Assembly: GCF_000332115.1 (NCBI RefSeq) | Contig: NC_020156.1 | Location: 1,426,001-1,490,000, forward strand | Source: Nonlabens dokdonensis DSW-6 | GTDB lineage: Bacteria; Bacteroidota; Bacteroidia; Flavobacteriales; Flavobacteriaceae | DNA length: 64,000 nt | Direction of reading: 5' to 3' | Shown here: in pieces, positions 1-8,097 of the stretch | Layout of the letters: each line of letters opens with the position of its first letter | Numbering within the stretch: the stretch's first letter is position 1 | The notes under the pieces: generated by a model | The model's database searches: none | What the model was told of the DNA's origin: nothing | Seen by the model: only the letters and a program-made list of their open reading frames with translations | Made by a program: the position numbers and the translations under genes

Positions 1-1187
1 TATAATAAAAACCCAATGACACCTGTCTCTGCAAGTTTTTCGAAGAGATCGTTATGAGCTCTTCTTGGGTTTTTGAAAACACCAACTCTAGCGCTTCTAT
101 AGTATTCTTTTTTAGCGGTAGCTTTATAATTTCCGTAACCTATTCCTAATAACGGATTGTGTTTAAAATTTCTATAAGCTAAGTTCCATAGTGAAATTCT
201 TGCTTCAGCGAAATTATTTGGTCGGCCTACACCTTCTAAATCGGCTACTAAATGACTAAGATTTTCATCATCTTCCTGAAGTTTAATTGAATCTTCATAA
301 TTTTCCTTTGATATTAAAATAAAAATATCAGTGAAACTATTAGAGCTATTGTTGTCAAGTCTATTGACATTTAAAACCATTATTAGTGATAAAATCGGTA
401 AAAGCAATAATAACAAAGCTTCTTTTTTTATACCTATTTTTAATTTTATTAAACCATGTAACGTAGTTATTATAAGAAATATGTATATGATAAATAATGA
501 TAAAAGAGCGGCTCTTGATCCAACAAAAATCAAAGCATATGTGGTTAAAAATAAGGAAACTATAGCCGCATATTTCCAAATTTTCTTAAAAAAGTATGAA
601 CCATATATTGCGAATGGTAATTGAATAACAATAAAAGCGGTGTATATATTACCGTTAGAAAAAGAATGAGGTAAAGCATTGATAAAATTTTGCGTTCTGG
701 GGCTTTCATAATTGCCAAGACTATAAGAAAAAGCTTTCCAACTATAGAACAGCAACAATAAAACAGTTATTTTACAAAAAAAATCAAAAAAGCCTTTAGG
801 GTTCAGTCTTATAAAAACATAAAGGCAGTACATAGCCACGATCATACTTACTAATCGAGCAAGTTGGACTAAACTTTCACTCACATTTATTGCAGTAATA
901 ATTGATAAGCAACTAATAAAGAAAAAACCTAGATAAACTAAAAAAAATATTTTTATATGCTTAGGAATAATAAATACTTTAAAGTCCTCCTTGTTTTTGA
1001 AAATAAAAACTAGCGATACTGCATTTAATAACGATACGTACAACCATTCTGGCGCATCATAATCTACTGCTCCGAATAAGGGTACAAAACTTACCAATAA
1101 ATAAAGTAAAACTAAAACATATGAAATAGTATGTGCAGAAGTCGTTGGTACTTTCAACTGAGAAGGCTTTTTATTCTTTTGCATCAT
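1..1187 (-). CDS. O-antigen ligase family membrane protein (partial, 3' end beyond left edge)
   Basis: Reading the minus strand from the ATG pair at 1187 gives about 395 open codons with no stop before the window edge, so the C-terminus is missing. The product is very hydrophobic, with roughly ten membrane spans. Near the edge it carries the Wzy_C-type pattern: RISLWNLAYRNF, then PLLGIGYGNYK, then HNDLFEKLAETGVIGF, in the spacing typical of O-antigen ligases and polymerases. Such proteins join or polymerise lipid-linked glycans on the periplasmic side of the inner membrane. It is divergent from sufS. Whether it acts as WaaL, Wzy or a protein glycan ligase cannot be told from sequence. The start is uncertain by one codon (ATG at 1187 or 1184). 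Confidence 0.82.
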   Translation of the reverse strand, partial: MMQKNKKPSQLKVPTTSAHTISYVLVLLYLLVSFVPLFGAVDYDAPEWLYVSLLNAVSLVFIFKNKEDFKVFIIPKHIKIFFLVYLGFFFISCLSIITAINVSESLVQLARLVSMIVAMYCLYVFIRLNPKGFFDFFCKITVLLLLFYSWKAFSYSLGNYESPRTQNFINALPHSFSNGNIYTAFIVIQLPFAIYGSYFFKKIWKYAAIVSLFLTTYALIFVGSRAALLSLFIIYIFLIITTLHGLIKLKIGIKKEALLLLLLPILSLIMVLNVNRLDNNSSNSFTDIFILISKENYEDSIKLQEDDENLSHLVADLEGVGRPNNFAEARISLWNLAYRNFKHNPLLGIGYGNYKATAKKEYYRSARVGVFKNPRRAHNDLFEKLAETGVIGFLL

Positions 1188-1379
1188 TAAGTAATTTGGA
1201 GATGTTGTATTTTATATGAAGCAAATTAAGTGAAAATCTTGGAATCAGTAATTTAGTTTGAAAAAATAGTTTTTATCATTTTAAAGACAGCATATATTGA
1301 ATTAGCTAGTTGATTTTTTGAATTATAATTCTATAAGAATATCTAGCAACACTTTAACAATGTCTTCACGCCTAGATCG

Positions 1380-1387
1380 TACCTTTG
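1380..1387 (+). promoter_or_regulatory. Bacteroidetes -7 box TACCTTTG for sufS
   Basis: TACCTTTG matches the Bacteroidetes -7 consensus TAnnTTTG and ends five bases before the ATG at 1393. This suggests a leaderless or nearly leaderless sufS mRNA and argues against the upstream TTG (1318) and ATG (1360) starts. No clear -33 TTG was found. Confidence 0.55.
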
Positions 1388-1392
1388 CAAGT

Positions 1393-2607
1393 ATGCTAGA
1401 CATCAAGAAAATAAGAGCAGATTTCCCGATTCTCAATAGAGAGGTAAATGGTCGTCCATTGATCTATTTTGATAATGCAGCCACTTCTCAAAAGCCTATT
1501 CAGGTAATTGATAAGATCGTGGAGTATTACACTATGTACAATGCAAATATTCATCGTGGAGTACATGCTTTAAGTCAGGAGGCAACAGATCTTTTTGAAC
1601 AATCTCGTGGAAAAATTAGAGCCTTTTTTAATATTCCATTAGCAAAACAAGTCATCTTCACTTCTGGAAACACTCACTCTATAAATGCCGTCGCAAGTGG
1701 CGCACATGTTTTTGTAAAAAAAGGTGATGAAGTAATAGTGAGCGCTGTAGAACATCATTCTAATATCGTTCCATGGCAAATGCTTTGCGAGCGAGTAGGT
1801 GCCACACTTAAAGTCATTCCTGTTCTAGATAACGGTCAATTGGATATGGAGGCATATCATAAATTGCTTAATGATAAAACAGCTTTTGTAGTAGTAAATC
1901 ATGTTTCTAACGCACTAGGAGTTACTAATCCTGTTAAAGAAATAATTGACGCTGCTCATGAGTTTGATGCCATGACACTTATAGATGGTGCACAATCTTG
2001 TGGACACATGAAGTTAGATCTTCAAGCACTCAATGCCGATTTCTACACCATGTCTGGACATAAAATGTGCGGTCCTACAGGTATAGGAGTATTATATGGG
2101 AAAGAAGAAGCCTTGAACGCTTTGCCTCCATATCAAGGTGGTGGCGAGATGATAGATCAAGTGACTTTTGAAAAAACAACTTACGCAGGTTTACCACATA
2201 AATTTGAAGCGGGAACACCTAACATTGCTGGTGGGATCGCTCTAGGTGCTGCCGTAGATTACCTTAATCACGTCGGTATGGATAACATCGCAGCTTATGA
2301 ACATGAGTTGCTGGTTTATGGAACAGAGCAAATAAAAACTATTCCCGGCGCAACTATTTATGGAGATGTAACTGACAAAGCTGCGGTAATTAGTTTTAAT
2401 GTAGCAAGCTTACATCCTTATGATATAGGAACTATTGTAGATAAGCTAGGAGTTGCAGTAAGAACTGGACACCACTGTGCGCAACCAGTTATGGAGCGGT
2501 TTGAAATCCCTGGAACGATAAGAGCTAGTTTTGCATTTTACAATACAAAAGAAGAAATTGATGTTATGGTACAAGCTTTGCAACGTGCTGTAAATATGTT
2601 ATCTTAA
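1393..2607 (+). CDS. sufS: cysteine desulfurase SufS
   Basis: PLP-dependent group II cysteine desulfurase that takes sulfur from cysteine for Fe-S cluster assembly. From ATG 1393 the protein is 404 residues, the usual SufS length, and begins MLDIKKIRADFPILNREVNG. The PLP lysine is Lys224 in SGHKMCGPTG and the persulfide cysteine is Cys362 in RTGHHCAQPVM. The frame stays open upstream to a TTG at 1318, but those extra residues are unlike SufS and contain the -7 promoter box. It heads a co-oriented group with a META-domain gene, sufE, sufT and a DUF2480 gene. The scaffold genes sufB, sufC and sufD are not next to it; the upstream neighbour is a divergent O-antigen ligase gene. Confidence 0.95.
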   Translation: MLDIKKIRADFPILNREVNGRPLIYFDNAATSQKPIQVIDKIVEYYTMYNANIHRGVHALSQEATDLFEQSRGKIRAFFNIPLAKQVIFTSGNTHSINAVASGAHVFVKKGDEVIVSAVEHHSNIVPWQMLCERVGATLKVIPVLDNGQLDMEAYHKLLNDKTAFVVVNHVSNALGVTNPVKEIIDAAHEFDAMTLIDGAQSCGHMKLDLQALNADFYTMSGHKMCGPTGIGVLYGKEEALNALPPYQGGGEMIDQVTFEKTTYAGLPHKFEAGTPNIAGGIALGAAVDYLNHVGMDNIAAYEHELLVYGTEQIKTIPGATIYGDVTDKAAVISFNVASLHPYDIGTIVDKLGVAVRTGHHCAQPVMERFEIPGTIRASFAFYNTKEEIDVMVQALQRAVNMLS

Positions 2608-2632
2608 CATATAAATCCTTAAACCGACTATT

Positions 2633-3073
2633 ATGAAATTAGTTACTATATTTTTCAGCTTATTACTACTTACTGCCACTAAAGAATGTGGTTCTGATAA
2701 AACAGCTGATGCAAGCGAAATGAAAAAAGAAATTACCGAAAACATGAATGGAAGCTATGATGTTACAATGGTAGGTGATAATGACTACTCTGAATACGAT
2801 ATTACTATGAACATAGACATGGGTAAAGAGAATAAAATTTCTGGGAAGTCTGCTTGTAACAACTACTCTGGAAGTTTTAAAAATCCAAAAGAGAATCAAG
2901 TAGAAATGGGTATGATGATGAGTACAAAAATGTACTGTAAAGAAACCTCTCAAATAGAAAGCGACTACTTAGGCCATCTTTCAAAAGTTGCTTCTGTAAA
3001 TCCTACTAAGAATGGAATGGAACTTATGAATAAAGAAGGTGAAGTAATCATAGTCGCTATAAAACAAAAATAA
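2633..3073 (+). CDS. META-domain (HslJ-like) exported protein
   Basis: A 146-residue protein with an N-terminal hydrophobic signal. After it comes one compact domain with the META/DUF306 signature: ISGKSACNNYSGSF, then a stretch ending MMMSTKMYC. The cysteines in SACNN and MYCKE are those usually seen in this fold. A lipobox is not convincing (the first cysteine is preceded by TKE), so lipidation is uncertain. It lies 25 bases after sufS and its stop is immediately before sufE, so it is probably co-transcribed with the Fe-S genes. Its role there is unknown; META proteins are sometimes linked to stress or antibiotic tolerance. Confidence 0.75.
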   Translation: MKLVTIFFSLLLLTATKECGSDKTADASEMKKEITENMNGSYDVTMVGDNDYSEYDITMNIDMGKENKISGKSACNNYSGSFKNPKENQVEMGMMMSTKMYCKETSQIESDYLGHLSKVASVNPTKNGMELMNKEGEVIIVAIKQK

Positions 3074-3075
3074 CA

Positions 3076-3501
3076 ATGGCAAGTATTCAAGAAATACAAG
3101 AAGAAATAGTGGAAGAGTTTTCCATGTTTGACGACTGGATGCAACGTTATGAATACATGATCGATTTAGGTAAAAGTTTACCTCTTATTGATGAAGAATT
3201 AAAGACAGAAGATCGCATCATTAAAGGTTGCCAGTCTAAAGTATGGGTAAACGCAGCGCTAGAAAGTGATAAAATTGCTTTCACTGCAGACAGTGATGCT
3301 ATCATTACAAAAGGAATTATCGCAATTCTAATTAGAGCATGGTCTGGACAGAAACCAGCAGATATTATCGCTGCAAATACTGATTTTATAGACGAGATAG
3401 GACTTAAAGAGCATCTTTCCCCTACTCGTGCAAATGGACTCGTTTCCATGATCAAACAATTAAAAATGTATGCAGTGGCATATCAAACTCAATTAAACTA
3501 A
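3076..3501 (+). CDS. sufE: SufE-like sulfur acceptor
   Basis: SufE accepts the persulfide sulfur from SufS and passes it to the SufBCD scaffold. The 141-residue protein has the full family pattern: FDDWMQRYEYMIDLG near residue 20 and the acceptor cysteine Cys52 in IIKGCQSKVWV, which aligns with Cys51 of Escherichia coli SufE. It starts two bases after the META-domain gene and one base separates its stop from the next ATG, indicating a tightly packed operon. Confidence 0.95.
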   Translation: MASIQEIQEEIVEEFSMFDDWMQRYEYMIDLGKSLPLIDEELKTEDRIIKGCQSKVWVNAALESDKIAFTADSDAIITKGIIAILIRAWSGQKPADIIAANTDFIDEIGLKEHLSPTRANGLVSMIKQLKMYAVAYQTQLN

Positions 3502-3502
3502 G

Positions 3503-3823
3503 ATGGACGAAATCAACGGTCAAGAAATAGGAGAAAAAGTAGTAAGAGTTCTTAAAACCATCTACGATCCAGAAATTCCAGTAGATATCTACGAGCTAGG
3601 ACTTATTTATGATGTAATGGTAAGCAGCGATGCAGATGTGAAAATTCTCATGACACTTACCTCGCCTAATTGCCCTGTTGCCGAAACGTTACCTGTGGAA
3701 GTAGAGGAAAAAGTAAAGACACTCAAAGAAGTAAATGATGCAGAGGTTGAGATAACTTTTGATCCACCATGGAATAAAGATTTGATGAGTGAAGAGGCAA
3801 AACTAGAACTAGGAATGCTATAA
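3503..3823 (+). CDS. sufT: SufT/MIP18-family Fe-S assembly factor (DUF59)
   Basis: This 106-residue single-domain protein belongs to the DUF59/MIP18 family that helps mature Fe-S proteins. Visible hallmarks are DPEIPVDIYELGLIY (residues about 22-36), LTSPNCPVAETLP with the conserved cysteine, and the C-terminal DPPWNKDLMS. The context, directly after sufE in the same operon, fits the SUF-associated subgroup (YitW/SufT) better than PaaD, although the folds are the same. No extra domain is fused. Confidence 0.9.
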   Translation: MDEINGQEIGEKVVRVLKTIYDPEIPVDIYELGLIYDVMVSSDADVKILMTLTSPNCPVAETLPVEVEEKVKTLKEVNDAEVEITFDPPWNKDLMSEEAKLELGML

Positions 3824-3825
3824 AA

Positions 3826-4344
3826 ATGGCTGAAGAAATTATCAATCGAGTTGCAAACTCTAAGTTAAAAACTTTTGACTTAGAAGATTTTTACGTGCCA
3901 GGACCACGCACCTCGATAGACATATCTAAGTGGTTGCTAGAAGGTATTGTGCTGGTAGAATCCCGCTTTCGCGAAAGCTTAAAAACAACAGACTTCTCGA
4001 TTTATAAAGATCATTATGTAGTTATAAATTGTAGCACAGACGCTATCATACCGCAATGGGCGTGGATGCTTGTGCAAAGTCAGCTTCATGGAATTGCTAA
4101 AAAAGTTGTGGTAGGCACTCAAGAGCAACTAGAAACAGAATTGTACAGAGAAGTTATTTCTAACTTAGATGTAAGTGAATTCAAAGACATTCCGATGATT
4201 GTAAAAGGTTGTTCTAATAAACCAGTTCCTGTCGCTGCATATGCGATGATAACAGATAAGCTTCAAAGCGTTGCAAAGTCTATTATGTATGGTGAAGCAT
4301 GCTCTGCCGTTCCTGTATTTAAGAAGAAAAAGCAACTTTCTTAG
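3826..4344 (+). CDS. DUF2480 family protein
   Basis: A 172-residue protein resembling the Bacteroidetes DUF2480 family, commonly found at the end of sufE/sufT operons as it is here (two bases after sufT). Conserved-looking segments are FDLEDFYVPGPR near the start and a middle stretch with NCSTDAIIPQWAWML. The role is unknown; the context implies Fe-S metabolism. The codons at 3965-3978 are a copy of the iterated palindrome and encode RFRES in the segment VESRFRESLKTTD, which looks like an in-frame insertion in a variable loop. Confidence 0.8.
   Translation: MAEEIINRVANSKLKTFDLEDFYVPGPRTSIDISKWLLEGIVLVESRFRESLKTTDFSIYKDHYVVINCSTDAIIPQWAWMLVQSQLHGIAKKVVVGTQEQLETELYREVISNLDVSEFKDIPMIVKGCSNKPVPVAAYAMITDKLQSVAKSIMYGEACSAVPVFKKKKQLS
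3965..3978. repeat. iterated palindrome GCTTTCGCGAAAGC, copy 1
   Basis: Perfect 14-bp core; the outer right base is T instead of G, making this the only one of 15 copies without the full 16-bp form. It lies inside the DUF2480 gene and reads RFRES. Confidence 0.9.
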
Positions 4345-4445
4345 TCATTATGTCAGCTCAAATTACTGAAATTGCTGTGGCACATTCCTTGAAAACAATA
4401 TTTTATATTTCGAGAATGATCTCGTAATTACAAGCAACTCTATTT

Positions 4446-5162
4446 ATGTCATTTTTCGGCTATATCGCTATATTTTTTGTTCTTAGATGGATTTATAGCG
4501 CCTTCTTTAATGATAGCAATTCACAACAAAGAAGAACTTATTCTGGTGGAAGTCCTTATCAGCGCAGTACCAGCGTTAGTCCAGAAGACTTTGAACTACA
4601 CCTATTATCTCTGACCTCTTTAATTATAAAGGCAGATGGTAAAGTCACCCAAAGAGAACTAGACTATGTACGACAATATTTCGTTAGCTCTTATGGAAAA
4701 GAAAGAGCAAACGCCATATTTAAAGTTTTTAATGAAGTTGTTAAAAAGCGAGAAGTAAGTGCAGCACGTATCTGTAACTATCTTAACGCACGAACTCGTT
4801 ACGAGTCTCGATTGCAAATTCTTCATTTTCTATTTGGCATCGCTCAAGCAGATGGTCATGTTAGTGATCCTGAAGTTAGAATAATTCAGCAAATTGCAGG
4901 TTATTTGAGGCTTACAGAGCGAGATTTTATCTCTATAAAAGCAATGTTTGTAAAGGATCAAGATAATGCCTACAAGATCCTTGAAATTGATAAGTCTGTA
5001 CCAGATCATGAAGTAAAAAAGGCCTATCGAACTATGGCCAAAAAATACCATCCTGATAAACTTATGGACATGGATGAGGCGTACAGAAAAGGTGCTGAAG
5101 AGAAGTTTACAAAAGTCCAAGAAGCTTATGAAACAGTGCGCAAAGAGCGCGGAATGAGTTAG
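4446..5162 (+). CDS. TerB/DjlA-like co-chaperone with C-terminal J domain
   Basis: The 238-residue protein has an N-terminal membrane segment (residues about 3-18), a low-complexity Ser/Gln/Arg linker, a TerB-like helical domain (residues about 50-165, with IIKADGKVTQRELDYV and IAQADGHVSDPEVRII) and a C-terminal J domain with the HPD tripeptide in KKYHPDKLM. This is the DjlA architecture: a membrane-anchored J protein that stimulates DnaK. The 101 bases upstream contain a small hairpin (CGAGAATGATCTCG) and a weak promoter-like TATATTTCG. It is co-oriented with the suf genes but probably transcribed separately. Confidence 0.85.
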   Translation: MSFFGYIAIFFVLRWIYSAFFNDSNSQQRRTYSGGSPYQRSTSVSPEDFELHLLSLTSLIIKADGKVTQRELDYVRQYFVSSYGKERANAIFKVFNEVVKKREVSAARICNYLNARTRYESRLQILHFLFGIAQADGHVSDPEVRIIQQIAGYLRLTERDFISIKAMFVKDQDNAYKILEIDKSVPDHEVKKAYRTMAKKYHPDKLMDMDEAYRKGAEEKFTKVQEAYETVRKERGMS

Positions 5163-5200
5163 ATGATCTCACTTGAACGCTATTAGGTTTTTATAAATTG

Positions 5201-5208
5201 TATCTTTG
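5201..5208 (+). promoter_or_regulatory. -7 box TATCTTTG for the MNT/HEPN module
   Basis: TATCTTTG matches TAnnTTTG and ends four bases before the ATG of the nucleotidyltransferase gene at 5213, so the mRNA is probably leaderless. A possible upstream TTG (5173-5175) is 25 bases away, longer than usual. Confidence 0.5.
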
Positions 5209-5212
5209 ATAT

Positions 5213-5500
5213 ATGAAGTCTTCCATCAATAAAATTATCATAAAGGCATTGCAACCCTTTCACCCTAAAGAAATAGCAGTTTTTGGCTCCTATTCTCGTG
5301 GAACAAATTCTGCAACTAGCGATATAGATATTGTAGTGTCTTTTATGAACCGAATATCATTATTTGATATAGGTAAGATTTACGATGTTTTTGAAACTAA
5401 GTATAATTTGAAAATTGATCTCGTTCAAAAAGAAGCCATGAGTCCAGAGTTTGAAAAATCAATTTCTCAAGATCTAAAGTATATTTATAAAAGTGTCTAG
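5213..5500 (+). CDS. MntA-like nucleotidyltransferase antitoxin
   Basis: A minimal nucleotidyltransferase of 95 residues. The catalytic pattern GSX10DXD is exact: Gly25-Ser26 followed by ten residues, then Asp37-Ile-Asp39 (GSYSRGTNSATSDIDIVV). In characterised MNT/HEPN systems this antitoxin transfers AMP to a tyrosine of the HEPN ribonuclease and silences it. The gene overlaps the HEPN gene by eight bases, the expected antitoxin-first order. Nothing appears truncated, so it is probably active. Confidence 0.88.
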   Translation: MKSSINKIIIKALQPFHPKEIAVFGSYSRGTNSATSDIDIVVSFMNRISLFDIGKIYDVFETKYNLKIDLVQKEAMSPEFEKSISQDLKYIYKSV

Positions 5501-5840
5501 CGATTTTCACAAATTACAAAGTGCTCTCAAATCAATTCTCAAAATTGAATACTATACTAAAGATGTCACTTTTGAAGAATTCATTGATAATGAAGAAAAA
5601 GCAGACGCTACCTTAATTCATTTTGTAAATTTAGGCGAGCGTCTTTCTAGTCTATCAGAAGGTTTTCAAAAGCAACATGAGCAATTACCCTATTCAGAGT
5701 CTAGACAAATGAGAAATTTCATCGCTCATCAATACGATGCCATCCATAAAGTAACTATTTGGGAAACCATACAGAATGAACTACCGAAACTTAAAAATGA
5801 AATTCAAAAACTTCTTCAAGAAATAAATGAATCAAAGTAG
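5493..5840 (+). CDS. HepT-like HEPN ribonuclease toxin
   Basis: A 115-residue, all-helical HEPN (DUF86) protein starting at GTG 5493. The active-site motif RX4HXY is intact: Arg74 and His79 in RNFIAHQY, with Tyr81 the residue that the partner nucleotidyltransferase is expected to AMPylate. The toxin family cleaves RNA, including tRNA 3' ends. Its stop codon lies inside the 5' end of truB (14-base overlap), so toxin, antitoxin and a tRNA-modifying enzyme appear to be on one transcript. Confidence 0.87.
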   Translation: MSSDFHKLQSALKSILKIEYYTKDVTFEEFIDNEEKADATLIHFVNLGERLSSLSEGFQKQHEQLPYSESRQMRNFIAHQYDAIHKVTIWETIQNELPKLKNEIQKLLQEINESK

Positions 5841-6543
5841 CCTAGAAAACCCATACCTAAAAGGACAAGTACTTCTCATAGATAAACCACTGGAATGGTC
5901 TTCCTTCCAAGTCGTAAATAAACTGCGCTGGTTGATTAGAAAAGAATATAAAATAAAAAAGATTAAGGTAGGGCATGCAGGCACTTTAGATCCTTTGGCA
6001 AGCGGTTTATTAATTATTTGTACCGGTAAGGAAACAAAAAATATTACCACCTATCAAGCTCAAGAAAAAGAATATACCGGAACTATAACTCTAGGAGCAA
6101 CAACACCTAGTTATGATCTAGAAACAGAGGTAGATCGTACTTTCCCGCTAGATGACTTAACGGAAGATTTGATACGTAAAACAACTACACAGTTTACTGG
6201 AGAAATACAGCAAAAGCCACCTATTTTCTCAGCAATTAAAAAAGATGGTAAAAGACTCTATGAGCTAGCAAGAGCCGGAGAAACTACTGAAATAAAATCT
6301 CGCACAGTCACTATTCATGATTTTGAAATTACAAGGATAGAACTTCCAGAAGTAGATTTTAAGATCTCGTGTAGCAAAGGAACTTACATAAGATCCATTG
6401 CGCATGATTTTGGTGCTGCATTGAACAACGGAGGTCATTTAACCGCTTTGAGAAGAACTGCAATCGGTAATTATCGAGTAGAAAATGCAATGAGTATTAA
6501 AAGCTTTGAAGAGTTAGTAAAATCAGACTCTAAAAAAGTATAG
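5827..6543 (+). CDS. truB: tRNA pseudouridine(55) synthase TruB
   Basis: TruB makes pseudouridine 55 in the T-loop of tRNAs. The 238-residue protein has LIDKPLEWSSFQVVNKLR near residue 17 and the catalytic aspartate Asp55 in GHAGTLDPLASG, followed by the YTGTITLG and KGTYIRSIAHDFG motifs of the family. The ATG at 5827 overlaps the end of the HEPN gene, and no other in-frame ATG precedes the conserved region, so the overlap is probably real and implies translational coupling. It converges with the lipoprotein gene that ends at 6549. Confidence 0.95.
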   Translation: MNQSSLENPYLKGQVLLIDKPLEWSSFQVVNKLRWLIRKEYKIKKIKVGHAGTLDPLASGLLIICTGKETKNITTYQAQEKEYTGTITLGATTPSYDLETEVDRTFPLDDLTEDLIRKTTTQFTGEIQQKPPIFSAIKKDGKRLYELARAGETTEIKSRTVTIHDFEITRIELPEVDFKISCSKGTYIRSIAHDFGAALNNGGHLTALRRTAIGNYRVENAMSIKSFEELVKSDSKKV

Positions 6544-6548
6544 TTTAA

Positions 6549-7022
6549 TTAGAAATTAAATTTTACAGGGATACTTAAACTATCTACCACAGGAACGGTA
6601 AAGTTAATCGCTCCTTTACCTACATTTATAGAACCATCATATTTTACATCTACTTTCTGACTGGCTAGAATTTGTAAAGCGGCTCCTAAAACACCTTTTC
6701 CCTTCTCACCATAAATGTCCTTAGGATTTACAGAAGCTCTGATAGGAAAATCAAATTCAGAATTTGCAGGCATTTCCACATTTTCATTTTGATCAATAAT
6801 AGCCGATTTCTTCCCATTCAGATAAACGTCAAAGTCTGCTTCTTTTAAATTAAGACCAACACTATTTGGGTTATAAAGTACACAAGTAGCTGCTATTTCT
6901 AGCTTTGTGGCCGAAACTTTCTCCAGATTTGCATCCTTGATTTCTACAAAAACAATATCATCATAAGGATTTTCACATGCTGAGAAACCGATTAAAACAA
7001 GCAGTAGAAGAAGCTTTTTCAT
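6549..7022 (-). CDS. LEA type 2 / WHy-domain lipoprotein
   Basis: A predicted lipoprotein of 157 residues. The start was placed at ATG 7022 because it gives a clean lipoprotein signal, MKKLLLLLVLIGFSACENP, with lipobox FSAC. The rest resembles a single LEA-2 (water stress and hypersensitive response) beta domain: TCVLYNPNSVGLNLKEADFD, then NGKKSAIID, and FDFPIRASVNP. These domains are common in Bacteroidetes lipoproteins of unknown role. It lies 34 bases downstream of an ABC ATPase gene on the same strand. Confidence 0.75.
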   Translation of the reverse strand: MKKLLLLLVLIGFSACENPYDDIVFVEIKDANLEKVSATKLEIAATCVLYNPNSVGLNLKEADFDVYLNGKKSAIIDQNENVEMPANSEFDFPIRASVNPKDIYGEKGKGVLGAALQILASQKVDVKYDGSINVGKGAINFTVPVVDSLSIPVKFNF

Positions 7023-7056
7023 GAAAAATGGTTTCAGCAAATATAAAATCTTCTGC

Positions 7057-7986
7057 TTAAGAAACTAGGTTTAGTGTAACTGTAGTTCCCACTTCAACAG
7101 CTTTATTTGATTTAAAAAACACCTCTTTTCCATCCTTTAATCCTAAAATTAAAAAATCCTTTCCTTGATAAAAGGACTGCTTTACCTCAACATCAAATCC
7201 AGATGTAGCTCGCTCTAACTGATGCGGATAAAGAATCAAATCATGTTCTTTCCCCAGCCACTCTTTTGGAATGTCATTTACCTCATCAAACAGCGATGCT
7301 GTGTATAAACTCTTAGGCTTAGAATAAACTTTATTTGTAGCTCTATAATCAACTATTTCACCCTTTCTCATGATGATCGTGTTATGACAAAATGATAATA
7401 CATCATCACGATCATGTGTAGCAACTAGACAGCTTATATTATTCTTAGTGAGATAATCAAAAAGTCTTCTACGTAAAGCGTTTTTTCTAAAATTATCAAT
7501 ATGGGAAAAAGGCTCATCAAGAAGTAATAGTTTTGGTTCCTGTGCCAGCGCTTTTGCGATAGCTACACGTTGTTTTTGACCACCAGAAAGCGTTTTTACT
7601 TTTCTTTCCTTAAAATCACTCATGTCCACTACATCTAGCAACTCTTCAATACGCTTTGTACGATCGTCTATTTGAATAGAAAGATGTTCTCCCACGTTTT
7701 CAAAAACTGTGGTAAAAGGCATTAAATCAAATTCCTGCGGCACGTATTTCATCATGGGGTGCCCAGGCACTAAATGATGATCAGCTCCTAGCAATTCTTC
7801 ATCTTCCCATTTTACACTGCCCTTTTGTGATTGTAATAAACCATAAATAACGTCTAGCAATGTGCTTTTCCCGCAGCCGCTTTCTCCTATCACAGCAGCG
7901 TGTGTGCCCTGCTCTAGTTTTAAAGAAATATTTTTTAAGGTTTCCGCTTTCGCGAAAGCGAAACTAATATCAAGCAACTCTAACAT
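7057..7986 (-). CDS. ABC transporter ATP-binding protein
   Basis: A 309-residue ATPase with Walker A GESGCGKST (residues 34-42), Q-loop VPQEFD, signature LSGGQKQRVAIAKAL (from residue 133), Walker B LLLLDEP and switch ATHDRDD. About 70 C-terminal residues form a TOBE-like regulatory domain (LYPHQLERATSGFDVEVKQS), as in PotA/FbpC-type importers. No permease gene is adjacent, so the transported substrate is unknown. Residues 10-14 (AFAKA, in SFAFAKAETLKN) are encoded by the iterated palindrome, placed in the second strand of the domain. Confidence 0.88.
   Translation of the reverse strand: MLELLDISFAFAKAETLKNISLKLEQGTHAAVIGESGCGKSTLLDVIYGLLQSQKGSVKWEDEELLGADHHLVPGHPMMKYVPQEFDLMPFTTVFENVGEHLSIQIDDRTKRIEELLDVVDMSDFKERKVKTLSGGQKQRVAIAKALAQEPKLLLLDEPFSHIDNFRKNALRRRLFDYLTKNNISCLVATHDRDDVLSFCHNTIIMRKGEIVDYRATNKVYSKPKSLYTASLFDEVNDIPKEWLGKEHDLILYPHQLERATSGFDVEVKQSFYQGKDFLILGLKDGKEVFFKSNKAVEVGTTVTLNLVS
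7946..7959. repeat. iterated palindrome, copy 2
   Basis: Full 16-bp form spans 7945-7960. It lies in the 5' part of the ABC ATPase gene and reads AFAKA on the minus strand. Confidence 0.9.
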
Positions 7987-7990
7987 AATA

Positions 7991-7998
7991 CAAAGGTA
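7991..7998 (-). promoter_or_regulatory. -7 box TACCTTTG for the ABC ATPase gene
   Basis: Plus-strand CAAAGGTA is TACCTTTG on the minus strand and ends four bases before the ATG at 7986, again consistent with a leaderless transcript. Confidence 0.55.
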
Positions 7999-8050
7999 GC
8001 GAGTGAAAGACTTGTGTATCCTTAAAATGTTACGAAATTATGTCTACTAA

Positions 8051-8078
8051 AAAACCCATGCCGTAAGACATGGGTTTT
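8051..8078 (-). terminator. rho-independent terminator of the prolyl oligopeptidase gene
   Basis: A perfect 10-bp stem (AAAACCCATG / CATGGGTTTT) with an 8-base loop, followed on the minus strand by a T run. It lies 20 bases beyond the stop codon at 8098. Confidence 0.85.
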
Positions 8079-8097
8079 AATAAGCTATGGAGGTATT

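Noticed and set aside
331..624. Plus-strand open frame in the left edge region
   Set aside because: It is antisense to the O-antigen ligase frame, which has clear family motifs.
1318..1392. Longer sufS starting at TTG 1318 or ATG 1360
   Set aside because: The extra residues are not seen in SufS proteins and contain the TACCTTTG promoter box.
8051..8078. Riboswitch or small RNA downstream of the oligopeptidase gene
   Set aside because: A simple perfect hairpin with a T run right after the stop is explained by a terminator.
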